Positions 19,236-28,299 of a stretch of 64,000 nt of DNA are shown here, in pieces. The translations under genes were made by a program, and so were the position numbers. The stretch covers positions 4,539,001-4,603,000 of the forward strand of contig NZ_JARRCW010000001.1 in NCBI RefSeq assembly GCF_031501865.1, given 5' to 3'. Numbering within the stretch: position 1 is the stretch's first letter; each line of letters opens with the position of its first letter. Source of the stretch: Pseudovibrio sp. M1P-2-3. Its GTDB lineage: Bacteria > Pseudomonadota > Alphaproteobacteria > Rhizobiales > Stappiaceae. The notes under the pieces are model-generated. The model was not told where the DNA came from. It was given only the letters and a program-made list of their open reading frames with translations, and ran no database searches.

Positions 19236-20015
19236 GTGGCCTGGTTTAATTTTAAAAAGAAACTAACGTGTTTTGCTCTGTGTGCTGTGCTGGCTTTGTT
19301 TGGTTTTGGAAAGGCCCATGCAGAAACACAGGAGAGGGCCAAGGTAATGCTAATTGAAGCATTATCGAAGATTGGCAAGGCCAAGCAAATTAAGTTTACC
19401 GTTTTCGTGAGTGAAGAACGTATTTTTAAGAACCTCGAAACACTGAATTTTTTCTACAAGTATTCTGTAGAGTTGGCAGAGGAAGACAAGGTTGTTCTTG
19501 ATCTTCCGAGGGTGAATGGGGTTAGCCGGATATTTTATAATGAAGGTAATTTTTCATACCTTGATGTCACAAGGAGTTTATATAAGACAGAGAAAATAGA
19601 CCTTGATGACAAAGACATATTCTCCGTCTTGCGAGAAAAATACCAGCTGACACTTCCCGGTGTCGATTTGGTTACAAAGCATTTTCGCGATGATATGGAA
19701 AGGTGGGCCAAACACTCCTCCTATATTGGCTTGGAGAGGTTACAAAGTGGCCCCGCACACCACCTTGCTTACTTCAGTGATCCAATTGACTGGCAAGTCT
19801 GGGTTGATAGGAAATCCAAACTTCCAGTTTATATGATTGTGACCTACAATCAGATTGAGGGCGAACCTCAAACTCATATGAAGTTTAGTGAGTGGAAAAT
19901 ATCATCTGTCCTTAAAAGCGATCTTTTTGAATTTTCTCCTCCTAAGGGCGCCAAAAGTTTTTCTAGTCAGGTACTTACGTCTACTGAAAGTGAAGCGGAA
20001 GAGGGGGGACTATGA
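19236..20015 (+). CDS. DUF2092-like secreted protein
   Basis: A 259-residue exported protein starting with GTG. A clear signal peptide (KKLTCFALCAVLALFGFGKAHA, residues 8-29) ends at an AHA cleavage site. The body resembles DUF2092 predicted periplasmic proteins, thought to share the lipoprotein-carrier (LolA-like) fold: repeated beta strands, WQVWVDRKSKLPVYMIVTY near residue 190 and a final FEFSPPKGA. Function is unknown; lipid or lipoprotein handling is a guess from the fold. Its stop overlaps the next gene's ATG, so the two proteins are likely made together. Confidence 0.65.
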   Translation: MAWFNFKKKLTCFALCAVLALFGFGKAHAETQERAKVMLIEALSKIGKAKQIKFTVFVSEERIFKNLETLNFFYKYSVELAEEDKVVLDLPRVNGVSRIFYNEGNFSYLDVTRSLYKTEKIDLDDKDIFSVLREKYQLTLPGVDLVTKHFRDDMERWAKHSSYIGLERLQSGPAHHLAYFSDPIDWQVWVDRKSKLPVYMIVTYNQIEGEPQTHMKFSEWKISSVLKSDLFEFSPPKGAKSFSSQVLTSTESEAEEGGL

Positions 20016-20488
20016 CTAGATTTTTTGTAGTTTTGTCTGTTCTTGCGGTAGGTTTAGTCGCCTATGCCCTATCTTCTTTCCAAGTACCAGTGATTGATAT
20101 CACAGCTTTGAATGCCAAACCCCATAATGGCCCTTTGGAGACGACGCCTAAGCCCAAAACTTTAGAAGCTGAAGAATATGGCAGGCATTTAGGGGCTGCT
20201 ACGAGCACAAAAGATAGTCAGCTTGGATTATGGGGCCTGGAAAACAGGAGGCATCAAGCAAAGGGAAATCTACTGGTCTCCGTTTTTGAATTGCGCCAAA
20301 CTGTTGGCCCTAGTGAACTGGATCATGCTGAAAACCTGTTTTTTGGGGGGCATGATGAAGGCGTGATCTATGATCTTCCAAAAGGCTGCGAAGAAGCATT
20401 GATCGAAAAAACACTGGTTTTCGAGTGTGGTGCCATGACCTATCGGCCCATCATAATAAAAAACCAGACCGGCTTTCTTCCTCTGTAA
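20012..20488 (+). CDS. Small secreted or membrane-anchored protein of unknown function
   Basis: A 158-residue protein that I do not recognise. An N-terminal hydrophobic stretch (FFVVLSVLAVGLVAYALSSF, residues 4-23) looks like a signal anchor or signal peptide. The rest is polar, with two cysteines near the C-terminus (PKGCEE and FECGAM) that could form a disulfide. The ATG overlaps the stop of the DUF2092-like gene (ATGA) behind a purine-rich GAGGGGGG site, so it is translationally coupled and probably a partner in the envelope. Confidence 0.6.
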   Translation: MTRFFVVLSVLAVGLVAYALSSFQVPVIDITALNAKPHNGPLETTPKPKTLEAEEYGRHLGAATSTKDSQLGLWGLENRRHQAKGNLLVSVFELRQTVGPSELDHAENLFFGGHDEGVIYDLPKGCEEALIEKTLVFECGAMTYRPIIIKNQTGFLPL

Positions 20489-20512
20489 TAACTGGAGTGG
20501 CCTACACTCCGC

Positions 20513-21127
20513 CTATGTGGTCTGTATGCCAACAAGATACTCAAAGCACTTTGTACCTTGTTTCGCGACCTCTAAGAGATTTTCAATCGTTTCTCCATCT
20601 CTCGCTTGTATAGACATGCCTTGCTGCAAGGTCACAATGAAGCGGGCGATGGCCTGCCAATCAAGATCAGGTGCCTGTTCTTTGTCGCTCATACTGTGAT
20701 CCAAATACTGAGCTAATCTGCGGATATTTGCGGACCGCAGGGTGCAGAGCTCTTGGCGAATGCTTTCATTTCCTGCATGGCCGTGGAGGGCCTCTAGAAT
20801 AACAAAGCAGCCGTGAGGGCGATCACTCCGTGTATACTCTCTGGCGCTCGTTATGAGCATAGCTTCAACGGCTTTGAAGGCAGAAATTTCTTGCGTCATC
20901 GCATCCCAAACCCTAGCGCCATCCGTCTGGCAGTATAATTTCAGGGCCTCTAGAAAGAGCGCTTCCTTACTGCCAAATGCTGCATATATGCTGGGAGAGT
21001 TGATCCCCATGGAACTTACCAAGTCGCTCATGGAGGTGGTTTCATATCCTTGCTCCCAGAAAAGTACCATTGCGCTTTTAAGCGCTGCGTCTCTATCGAA
21101 TTTTCTTGGCCGGCCTCTGGAAGTCAT
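20513..21127 (-). CDS. TetR-family transcriptional repressor
   Basis: A 204-residue regulator. The N-terminal TetR helix-turn-helix covers residues 8-55 (FDRDAALKSAMVLFWEQGYE followed by TSMSDLVSSMGINSPSIYAAFGSKEALF). The C-terminal ligand-binding half matches the TetR_C group often found beside short-chain dehydrogenases. It is divergent from an SDR/monooxygenase pair across a 104-bp gap carrying a 9-bp inverted repeat, so it most likely represses that pair and itself. Confidence 0.9.
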   Translation of the reverse strand: MTSRGRPRKFDRDAALKSAMVLFWEQGYETTSMSDLVSSMGINSPSIYAAFGSKEALFLEALKLYCQTDGARVWDAMTQEISAFKAVEAMLITSAREYTRSDRPHGCFVILEALHGHAGNESIRQELCTLRSANIRRLAQYLDHSMSDKEQAPDLDWQAIARFIVTLQQGMSIQARDGETIENLLEVAKQGTKCFEYLVGIQTT

Positions 21128-21141
21128 GTTGCTCCTCTTTA

Positions 21142-21214
21142 TGTAACGATCATCAAATAAAACAGTTGACCATCATTCTCAAGCCCATTATTCAATTATG
21201 TGTCAATCGTTACA
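21142..21214. promoter_or_regulatory. Candidate TetR operator and divergent promoter
   Basis: TGTAACGAT (21142-21150) is repeated inverted as ATCGTTACA (21206-21214), one arm close to each start codon. Between them lies a possible sigma-70 promoter for the SDR gene: TTGACC at 21166-21171, 17 bp, then TATTCA at 21189-21194. The right arm would overlie the transcription start. This fits repression by the adjacent TetR protein; it is inferred from layout only. Confidence 0.5.
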
Positions 21215-21231
21215 AAAATGGAATTTAAAGA

Positions 21232-21972
21232 ATGAGCGATCTGAATGGAAAAGTTGCACTCGTTACTGGTGGAAGCCGTGGTATGGGAGCTGCCATTGTA
21301 AAACGGCTTGCCCAAGAGGGGGCTGACGTAGGGTTTACCTATGTAAACTCGGCTACTGCGGCACAGGCTATCGCTGCTGGGGTAGAGAAACTGGGCCGCA
21401 AGTGTCTTCCGGTTTGCGCTGACAGTGTTGATGTAAAAGCTGTAGTGAGTGCGGTAGATCAAGTTGCGAGCTGGTTTGGGAAAATAGACATTCTCGTCAA
21501 CAATGCCGGTATTTTCACAGTTAAACCCTTTGAAGAATCCACCTATGAAGACTTTGAGAAAACGATCTCGGTAAATACCAGAGCCACCTTCTTTGCATCC
21601 CAAACGGCTGCTGTTCATATGCCGGAAAACGGCCGAATTATTTCAATTGGTTCAAACCTTGTGGGCCGAGCAGGTATGCCGGGCCTTAGCCTTTATAATT
21701 TGAGTAAAGCTGCTCTGGTTGGTTTCACTAAGAGTATTGCTCGGGATCTGGGACCCCGTGGGATCACAGCAAACATCATTCATCCAGGTTCCACTGATAC
21801 GGATATGAACCCTGCTGATGGCCCTTTTGCAGATGTGCAGCGTAGTGCCATGGCGATCCCCCGCTATGGGGATCCGAAAGATATTGCCAGCCTTGTTGCT
21901 TGGCTTGCAAGTGAAGAAAGCCATTTTGTAACCGGGGCAGAGTTTACAAGTGATGGAGGCACAAATGCCTAA
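21232..21972 (+). CDS. Short-chain dehydrogenase/reductase (SDR)
   Basis: A classical SDR of 246 residues. The NAD(P)-binding TGGSRGMG motif is at residues 13-20, NNAGIF near residue 90 and the Ser-Tyr-Lys catalytic set in SIGSN...YNLSKAA. The Arg in GGSRGMG suggests NADPH preference. The C-terminal FVTGAEFTSDGG is typical of 3-oxoacyl-ACP-reductase-like SDRs. It is preceded by a TetR gene and followed by an antibiotic-biosynthesis monooxygenase-domain gene, a cassette usually linked to detoxifying quinones or reactive carbonyls. The substrate is not readable from sequence. Confidence 0.9.
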   Translation: MSDLNGKVALVTGGSRGMGAAIVKRLAQEGADVGFTYVNSATAAQAIAAGVEKLGRKCLPVCADSVDVKAVVSAVDQVASWFGKIDILVNNAGIFTVKPFEESTYEDFEKTISVNTRATFFASQTAAVHMPENGRIISIGSNLVGRAGMPGLSLYNLSKAALVGFTKSIARDLGPRGITANIIHPGSTDTDMNPADGPFADVQRSAMAIPRYGDPKDIASLVAWLASEESHFVTGAEFTSDGGTNA

Positions 21973-22002
21973 ACTTCATGCTCCGGTTATGGGAGATACA
22001 AG

Positions 22003-22347
22003 ATGAGTGGAGAGCCTTTCGTTGTCGTGGTGAAAATGTATTTGAAGGAAGGTCAGGAACAGAATTTCTATAGTGCAATCAAACCTGTTCTTGATAGGAT
22101 GCGCCTTGAAAAGGAGTTTATTAATACCAGTATGCTCCATGCCCAAGATGATCCCAGAAGTATAATGCTGTTTGAAACATGGCGAGGCTTGGAATATTTC
22201 GAACAAGTGCAACTTCACCGCCCTTACTTCACTTCCTATTTTAAAAAGCTACAGAGCTTTTTGGAAAAGCCATTGACGCGTGAGTATTTTAGCCCTGTGC
22301 GCAGTGACTACGCCTTCCATGAAAGCAAGAGTGGGCAGCTTTTATAA
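22003..22347 (+). CDS. Antibiotic biosynthesis monooxygenase (ABM) domain protein
   Basis: A 114-residue ferredoxin-like dimeric alpha-beta barrel protein. The N-terminal strand FVVVVKMYLKEGQEQNFYSA and the central SIMLFETWRGLEYFEQVQLH match ABM/YgiN-type quinol monooxygenases or dehydratases. It begins 30 bp after the SDR stop, so it shares that transcript and probably the TetR control. The family handles small aromatic or quinone substrates; the real one is unknown. Confidence 0.85.
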   Translation: MSGEPFVVVVKMYLKEGQEQNFYSAIKPVLDRMRLEKEFINTSMLHAQDDPRSIMLFETWRGLEYFEQVQLHRPYFTSYFKKLQSFLEKPLTREYFSPVRSDYAFHESKSGQLL

Positions 22348-22355
22348 GCTCCAAT

Positions 22356-22383
22356 AGCCTGCCTCTTTGTAAGGAGGTAGGCT
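22356..22383. terminator. Hairpin between convergent ABM and ATPase genes
   Basis: AGCCTGCCTC (22356-22365) pairs with GAGGTAGGCT (22374-22383) with a single G-T wobble and an 8-base loop. It sits between two convergent stop codons, as expected for a shared terminator, although neither side has a long T run. Confidence 0.5.
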
Positions 22384-22428
22384 CCATTACTGGGATACGG
22401 ACTATATTTTACTATCTATCTATGGAAC

Positions 22429-24831
22429 CTATTGAAATTTTTGGACAGTTTTTCGAACTATGTTCAAAATCAACATCCACAGAAGAGCATATGCCCAAAC
22501 AAAACCGATTATTTCCCAAGTAATGGGGGGCACTAATAAGCCGAGTTTACAAACCAATACGGCTATAAGCTGTGTGGTAACGATGCTTGAAAAGAGTATG
22601 GGGGACGGGAGTGGGAATTGCCAGAACCAGCCTTCATGTCTGCATATGAACAAAAGCAGGTGCCCTGCAACAACCAACTGCAAGAACATAGTGGTTTTCA
22701 TGGTATCAGCACTAGCCATAAAGTACTGCTGGACCAAAGACATGAGAATAAAGTTCTCTATCACTGAAAACAAACCTAAAATCGTTGTCAGAAAGAGCAC
22801 CTTTTTGATCTGCCACTTCATTGGAGCTTTAGAAAGGTGCGTGTTGTCATAGGCAATTGTCATGATCGGGATGTCATCTAACAAAGCCAACATAACAATC
22901 ATAATCGGTGTGAGTGGTACAACTTCAAGGAATAGGACAGATGATGCGACGAATGCCATCAGGTTTATCGTCATAGCTACGCGGTAGTTGACATAACTGA
23001 TCATTCTTAGGAAAATTTTCCTAGACTCTTCAATAGCCTCCGTTATTACGGAAAGACCCGGTAAGGTTAGTATGAGATCAGCCGCAGAGCGGGCGGCATC
23101 GGTTGCTCCTGAGACGGCAATTCCCACATCTGCCTGCTTTAACGCTGGAGCATCATTAACCCCATCGCCTGTCATGGCGACGATCTTGCCTTGCTTTTGC
23201 AGTGACCTGACAATCGCATACTTATGCTCTGGGAAAACACCTGCAAAACCGTCGGCGTTTGCAATCTCAGTTTCGATGGACTCCGGTAAGCCATTGATAT
23301 CATCTACATCTTGGAAGACTTTATCAGCCAAGTGAAGATCTGTGCCAAGTCCCAACTCTCCCGCGATCTCCTTGCCAATGGCAAGATCATCACCCGTGAT
23401 CATTTTTACATTTATGCCATTGGAAATAGTTTGCCGAAGCACCTCCTTGGAATCATCTCTAGGTGGGTCATACAAGGAGAGAATTCCTTGTAGCTGCAGG
23501 TCGCCTTTCGTGTCACTTCTGGCGACCGCCAGTGAACGAAGCCCTTGTTGAGCTAGGAGCGCGACGCTTTTTAACGCTTCTGCTTTTACCTGTTCCTCAT
23601 CTTTGCATAGATCTATAATTACCTTTGGAGCCCCTTTCGTGACCATGAAATGATCATCTCCAAAAGCAATTGTGGCTTCGGTTCGTTTTATTACGGGGTC
23701 AAAGGGAGTGAAGCTCTCTTGATGATATGATTGAAGTTCATCTGCTGCTGCGCTATTGGAAATCAAGATATCTATAGGGTCTTTATCTTGGGTTCGTGAG
23801 GCGAGGGCTGCTGATAGAATTAAGCCTTTTTCAGATGAGGCAGCAAACAGAATTGGCTCTTTTAGGGCGAGCTCGTTTTTCGTGAGAGTTCCGGTTTTAT
23901 CTGAGCAAAGCGTGTCTACCGCAGCAAGCTCTTCAATCGCTTGTAAATGAGAAACTATGGCTTGTTTTTTGGAAAGGGCAATGGCACCCAAAGCCATAGT
24001 AACAGACAGAACCGCTGGCATAGCTACAGGAATGGACGCTATGACTAGCACCAATACCAGCTCAATTATACTGAAAATATCGCGTGAATTATAAACTTCC
24101 TTGAAGATTATGAAGAGAGAAAGCAACAAAGTCCCAAAGATCAGATAGCGCCCAATTGAAAGGACTGAAGCCTCGAAATGCGATTTATTGCCGGCAGTTT
24201 GTACAAGCTTGGCAGTGCTTCCAAAGTAGGTAGATGATCCGGTTTTATTTACAAACGCGTTCATCGACCCCTTCTTTACAATGGATCCAGAATATACCTC
24301 TTCACCAGATTTTCTGAACACCGGGAGAGATTCGCCAGTTAACGCGGATTGATCGACAGAGAGGTATTCACCGGGCCCCATAATACAGTCAGCGGGGATT
24401 ATATCGCCTCCTTCGATATTGATCAGATCTCCTGGAACAAGTTTTGAAGCTTCAATATCCTGCCACTTTCCATCCCTTTTTACCCTCGCGATCAATGCCA
24501 TGGAAGACTTGAGCGCTTCTAGCGCATCAGCTGCCTTGCTGCTTTGAGTAAACTCGATGAGTGAATTAAAAACCAAGAGAAATAAGATGATAGAAAAGTC
24601 CTGCCAGTGCCCAATCACAGCAGAAAGGACAACTGCAATTTCAATAAGCCATGGTATCGGTCCCCAAAAGGTTTTCAGAAATAAAAACCACTTGGGAGTA
24701 GATATTTTTTCGAGTGCATTTGGGCCATAGGCCTCTAGTCGTTCAGCCGCTTCATCGCTACTCAGGCCACTTTCTGAGAAACTAAGAGTAGCTGACTTGT
24801 CTTCTTTGGCTTCATTTGAATGATCGTGCAT
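22429..24831 (-). CDS. P-type ATPase, plasma-membrane proton pump type (P3A)
   Basis: An 800-residue P-type ATPase. Phosphorylated Asp311 is in CSDKTGTLTKNE, the actuator TGES is at 165-168 and the hinge MTGDGVNDAPALKQADVGIAVSGATDAARSA is intact. About ten membrane segments and a short N-terminus without metal-binding domains place it with the H+-exporting P3A pumps known from plants, fungi and some bacteria. IASIPVAMPAVL in helix M4 is the P3A form; heavy-metal pumps have CPC or SPC there. It would expel protons and generate membrane potential or support acid tolerance. It is monocistronic, with the autotransporter gene divergent upstream. Confidence 0.88.
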   Translation of the reverse strand: MHDHSNEAKEDKSATLSFSESGLSSDEAAERLEAYGPNALEKISTPKWFLFLKTFWGPIPWLIEIAVVLSAVIGHWQDFSIILFLLVFNSLIEFTQSSKAADALEALKSSMALIARVKRDGKWQDIEASKLVPGDLINIEGGDIIPADCIMGPGEYLSVDQSALTGESLPVFRKSGEEVYSGSIVKKGSMNAFVNKTGSSTYFGSTAKLVQTAGNKSHFEASVLSIGRYLIFGTLLLSLFIIFKEVYNSRDIFSIIELVLVLVIASIPVAMPAVLSVTMALGAIALSKKQAIVSHLQAIEELAAVDTLCSDKTGTLTKNELALKEPILFAASSEKGLILSAALASRTQDKDPIDILISNSAAADELQSYHQESFTPFDPVIKRTEATIAFGDDHFMVTKGAPKVIIDLCKDEEQVKAEALKSVALLAQQGLRSLAVARSDTKGDLQLQGILSLYDPPRDDSKEVLRQTISNGINVKMITGDDLAIGKEIAGELGLGTDLHLADKVFQDVDDINGLPESIETEIANADGFAGVFPEHKYAIVRSLQKQGKIVAMTGDGVNDAPALKQADVGIAVSGATDAARSAADLILTLPGLSVITEAIEESRKIFLRMISYVNYRVAMTINLMAFVASSVLFLEVVPLTPIMIVMLALLDDIPIMTIAYDNTHLSKAPMKWQIKKVLFLTTILGLFSVIENFILMSLVQQYFMASADTMKTTMFLQLVVAGHLLLFICRHEGWFWQFPLPSPILFSSIVTTQLIAVLVCKLGLLVPPITWEIIGFVWAYALLWMLILNIVRKTVQKFQ

Positions 24832-25087
24832 CTAAAGCCCACTTCCAGTGATTTTTGCAATTACCCTATCTTGTAAGAGTTTGGAGAAGTTTGACGAAGG
24901 TAGTTAACAACCTGTTTCGCAGATATTTCTTAGTATATTTTTAGTTCTACTTGTTGGTATATTCTAAATATACATGGTGTTGCTTAGTGCATGTAATGAT
25001 TATATCTTAATTAATAGAAAGATTTCGATGTTTCTGGTAGTATAAGTCATTTTATCTATTTGCTTTTTGAGGGAGATTAGGCAAAAG

Positions 25088-26590
25088 ATGAGTATTGCTA
25101 GAACAAGCATGCCAATATGCATTGTAATAACCTCCTTACTTCATGTGAATGCGGTATTTGCCGAGAGTAGAGACAGTATTCGTGCGGGTGAGACTCAGTT
25201 TGAAAATGTCCTTCATCGCCTTGATATGTCATTACCGCCACAAGAACAAAACACTTGGCCTGCCTATCAGGGATTTGAACCTATTATAGGGCCCTATCAA
25301 ACTGAGGGGATTATTAATGCTTATGATCAGAGAGCTGATTATGGATTAAGACCTTCCGACAGCCTGACTTTCACCTCACCCTCGGGCATTTATCAGTATT
25401 CACCGTCTTTTTCTGCGACCTCCAATATTTCTAGCCCATCTTATATAAAAGCTGATTTTACGCCAAAGAATGTACAGTTGTCTCAAAATTCGAGACAAGT
25501 TGCACGAGTTCTGCAAGGGATTTGGCAGGATTATGATTCCTTACAGACAGAACGACGAAAACGTGATGGCGGGCCTTCTATCGAACAGTTATTCTCCGCT
25601 TTATCTACAGTAAATCCAAACCAGTTAAATAATTTTCTTACCTCGATAGGACCTCAATCTACTCAAGCATCAGTTGCGGCAGCAACACAACTGGCGATTG
25701 GGAATGCTTCCAGATCTCTTAGTTGCCCTGCATTTACATCTGATTTACGCTTTAGAAAGCAGGCCTGCCTTTGGGGACAATTGGATGGTGCAGGTAGCAC
25801 TCAAGAGTTTGAAGGAAGCGATGAACGTGTGAGGGGAACAACATTTGGCCCTCAATTTGGTGGACATTATTCATTCGGCGACAATTGGTTTTGGGGAAAT
25901 ACTCTCGCACTAACAAATACATTTTATGAGCAAGCGATTGTCCCTAGCAAGCTGAAGACGACTGCGCTTTCTGGAGCCTTATCACTTGAAAAAGCGTTAG
26001 GTCCATGGACCGTTGCTGGCGTCGTCGGTGGTGGTTATGTATGGGGGAAGTCCAGACGTCGTATTAGCCAGAATATAATTCAAGCCTTAGGTGAGGCCAC
26101 CGCAAATATCGGATTTGCTTTCTCGAGAGCACGGGTTTCATTGGGAGTTCCTTTCAAGAAGGACTATTATATTCGTCCAATATTGGACTTTGACGTATTC
26201 TGGTTGCACCAAGCTGGCTACTCGGAAGTTGGAGCGGGTGATCTCAACCTGAACCTTGAAAGTGACAGTAAGTTCATTTGGGGATTTAACCCAGCCATTG
26301 AATTCGGTTCTCGTTTAAACTTAAGAAGTGAAACCGTGAGCCGCATCTATCTTGACCTTGGGGCCCTGTTCCTCTCTGCGAATGAGTGGGGATCTACCGT
26401 TACTTTCCGTAATTTTCCTAATAGTAGTTTTAGGACATGGTACCCAATAACAAATAGAGCCGCTCTTGTCCGTGTTGGGCTTGATGTGCAGCAGATCGTT
26501 GGTTTCGAGACACGTCTCCAGTTTAGTAGTCTTATCGCCGAGGACTACGAAGTTCACGGAGGCTCTTTGAGAATGGGATTTCGTTTTTAA
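25088..26590 (+). CDS. Autotransporter beta-domain outer-membrane protein
   Basis: A 500-residue exported protein. The signal peptide ends near residue 26 (LLHVNAVFAES). Residues about 27-200 form a short polar passenger without the repeats usual in autotransporters. From about residue 230 onward alternating strands ending in GGSLRMGFRF (final Phe) mark an outer-membrane beta barrel of the autotransporter type. I chose the ATG at 25088 because GAGGGAG lies upstream and the signal peptide starts there; the frame is open from a TTG at 25067. No protease-like motif is visible. Adhesin or porin-like roles are both possible. Confidence 0.7.
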   Translation: MSIARTSMPICIVITSLLHVNAVFAESRDSIRAGETQFENVLHRLDMSLPPQEQNTWPAYQGFEPIIGPYQTEGIINAYDQRADYGLRPSDSLTFTSPSGIYQYSPSFSATSNISSPSYIKADFTPKNVQLSQNSRQVARVLQGIWQDYDSLQTERRKRDGGPSIEQLFSALSTVNPNQLNNFLTSIGPQSTQASVAAATQLAIGNASRSLSCPAFTSDLRFRKQACLWGQLDGAGSTQEFEGSDERVRGTTFGPQFGGHYSFGDNWFWGNTLALTNTFYEQAIVPSKLKTTALSGALSLEKALGPWTVAGVVGGGYVWGKSRRRISQNIIQALGEATANIGFAFSRARVSLGVPFKKDYYIRPILDFDVFWLHQAGYSEVGAGDLNLNLESDSKFIWGFNPAIEFGSRLNLRSETVSRIYLDLGALFLSANEWGSTVTFRNFPNSSFRTWYPITNRAALVRVGLDVQQIVGFETRLQFSSLIAEDYEVHGGSLRMGFRF

Positions 26591-26645
26591 AAGCTACAGG
26601 AACAGTTCAGTTTTCTTGTCCCCTTTGCAAATGTTCCGATGAAAA

Positions 26646-27173
26646 CTATAGGTCTTTGAGGTTTCTTTGTAGCCAATCAAGTTTATTGTCTCGAATACCA
26701 AGTTCCTGCAGATGCACTGCTGTATTTGCAACATATTCATGGTTTTTTCCGCTTGCCCCTTCTGCATTCCTGATAATTTTCAGTTGAGTTTCGAGGGGAA
26801 GAGCGCCTGCATATTGAGTGTGAGAGCGGTCAACAACAAACGCTAAAACGTTGGCTATAGTGCGACTGGATTTGGTTAGTTTAACTGAACGATATGTTTC
26901 GAGGTATACTTGGGTTTGCTGCTCTCTTTCCCGCAAATACTCAACTGTTTGCTTAATATTTTCGGGTGCGATATGAAAAGCAACACCGTGGCAAGATCCG
27001 CCGCGATCCAGTCCGAAAACAAGCCCCGGGGCAGATTGTGTACCCCGATGTATCCATGAATAGATGCAGAGTGAACGGTGTGCTCCATAAAGAATGGCTT
27101 GTTCGGCCCGCTCATATCTAAAGCCCGGGTTCCAAATTAAAGACCCATATCCGAATACCCAAAAATCTCTCAT
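26646..27173 (-). CDS. ChaC-like gamma-glutamylcyclotransferase
   Basis: A 175-residue ChaC-family protein. The family degrades glutathione to 5-oxoproline and Cys-Gly in the cytoplasm. The signature VFGYGSLIWNPGF is at residues 6-18 and RGGSCHGVAFHI follows at the family position. The catalytic Glu should lie in YLREREQQTQVYLETYR. At 175 residues it is slightly short of E. coli ChaC. It is convergent with the autotransporter gene and divergent from the DUF2125 gene. Confidence 0.88.
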   Translation of the reverse strand: MRDFWVFGYGSLIWNPGFRYERAEQAILYGAHRSLCIYSWIHRGTQSAPGLVFGLDRGGSCHGVAFHIAPENIKQTVEYLREREQQTQVYLETYRSVKLTKSSRTIANVLAFVVDRSHTQYAGALPLETQLKIIRNAEGASGKNHEYVANTAVHLQELGIRDNKLDWLQRNLKDL

Positions 27174-27268
27174 ATTGCGCAGCTCTTTGGAAAGAAATGT
27201 TGGTAATCGCGTATCAGTCTTCTAAGACTTATGCAATGCTATGAGTATTAGGCAACAATGGAGATTAC

Positions 27269-28297
27269 ATGCCGCAGAAAAAGTCACCGCGCTCTGCCTC
27301 TATAACGATTTATATTCTCGTTTTTTCATTTCTTGCAGTGATTATTGGCGCTTGGAGCACCTATTGGTATGTTGGCCGCGGAGTGATCAGCGACCTTTTG
27401 AGAAATACGGAAGAAGTGGTTACTGCTGAAGGCGGTGAACTAACTTGTGGTGATAGAAGCATTGGCGGTTATCCTTATCGCTTTGAACTCAGCTGCTCCC
27501 CCTTACAAATGGAAGACGGGAAGAGTTCGGTTGATGTCGAAGATTTTCAAATAATTTCAATGGCCTATAATCCTAGGCATTTAATTGTTGAGGCAGGAAC
27601 CCCAACAAAACTTTCAACTACCTATAATGGTCTTGCATATAACGGCACATGGGCAGATCTTCGGGGGAGTTCCAGACTTAAAAGTGAGGGTGGTCTTTCG
27701 CGGATGGATCTTGTTGTTCAGCAGCCTCAACTTCAAATAGGATCCACTGAAAACTCCCTCCGGTTTGATGCCCAGTTGCTTGAAGCGCATGTTAAGCAAG
27801 AAAATGACAGTGCTGCGGGTGTTGATATTGCCTTATTGGTAGACCAGCTTGCTTCTAGCTCTTTTTCCACTCAGCTCCCCCTAGATATTGAGGGCATTGT
27901 ACAGGTCCCACAAGGCGAGGGGATATTAAAGGGCAAAGTCAAACGCGTTCAGGACCTATTAAAGGATGGAAAAATTGAGCTTAACCTGACGCACCTGAAA
28001 GTTTCATCGGGTGAAATCAGCCTTGAGACACAAGGAAAGCTGACGGTCGATAGCAAGGGGCGCCTTTCGGGAACAATTCCATTGAAAATTGTTGGAGTTC
28101 ATGAATTGGCCCGGTTGGTTGAGCCTCTCTTCCCTGTTGGCTCCAAAGTACCTCAGTCCCTACAAAATACGGCAATGAGTATCGGTGCCAATACAAAAGA
28201 GAATGGAAAACCTACGCTTAAGCTGCCCATTACCTTTGAAAAAGGGCGGGCCAGAATTGCATTCATAAACCTTGGAAAAGTACCGCCTCTGTTCTAA
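27269..28297 (+). CDS. DUF2125 family envelope protein
   Basis: A 342-residue protein of the DUF2125 family, widespread and uncharacterised in alphaproteobacteria. One N-terminal membrane anchor (ITIYILVFSFLAVIIGAWSTYWYV, residues 12-35) precedes a periplasmic, beta-rich body. Family hallmarks are GELTCGDRSIGGYPYRFELSC, with a probable disulfide pair, and repeated strand segments similar to AsmA-type lipid-handling proteins. A role in outer-membrane lipid traffic is inference. It ends just before a palindromic repeat at 28300. Confidence 0.8.
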   Translation: MPQKKSPRSASITIYILVFSFLAVIIGAWSTYWYVGRGVISDLLRNTEEVVTAEGGELTCGDRSIGGYPYRFELSCSPLQMEDGKSSVDVEDFQIISMAYNPRHLIVEAGTPTKLSTTYNGLAYNGTWADLRGSSRLKSEGGLSRMDLVVQQPQLQIGSTENSLRFDAQLLEAHVKQENDSAAGVDIALLVDQLASSSFSTQLPLDIEGIVQVPQGEGILKGKVKRVQDLLKDGKIELNLTHLKVSSGEISLETQGKLTVDSKGRLSGTIPLKIVGVHELARLVEPLFPVGSKVPQSLQNTAMSIGANTKENGKPTLKLPITFEKGRARIAFINLGKVPPLF

Positions 28298-28299
28298 AG

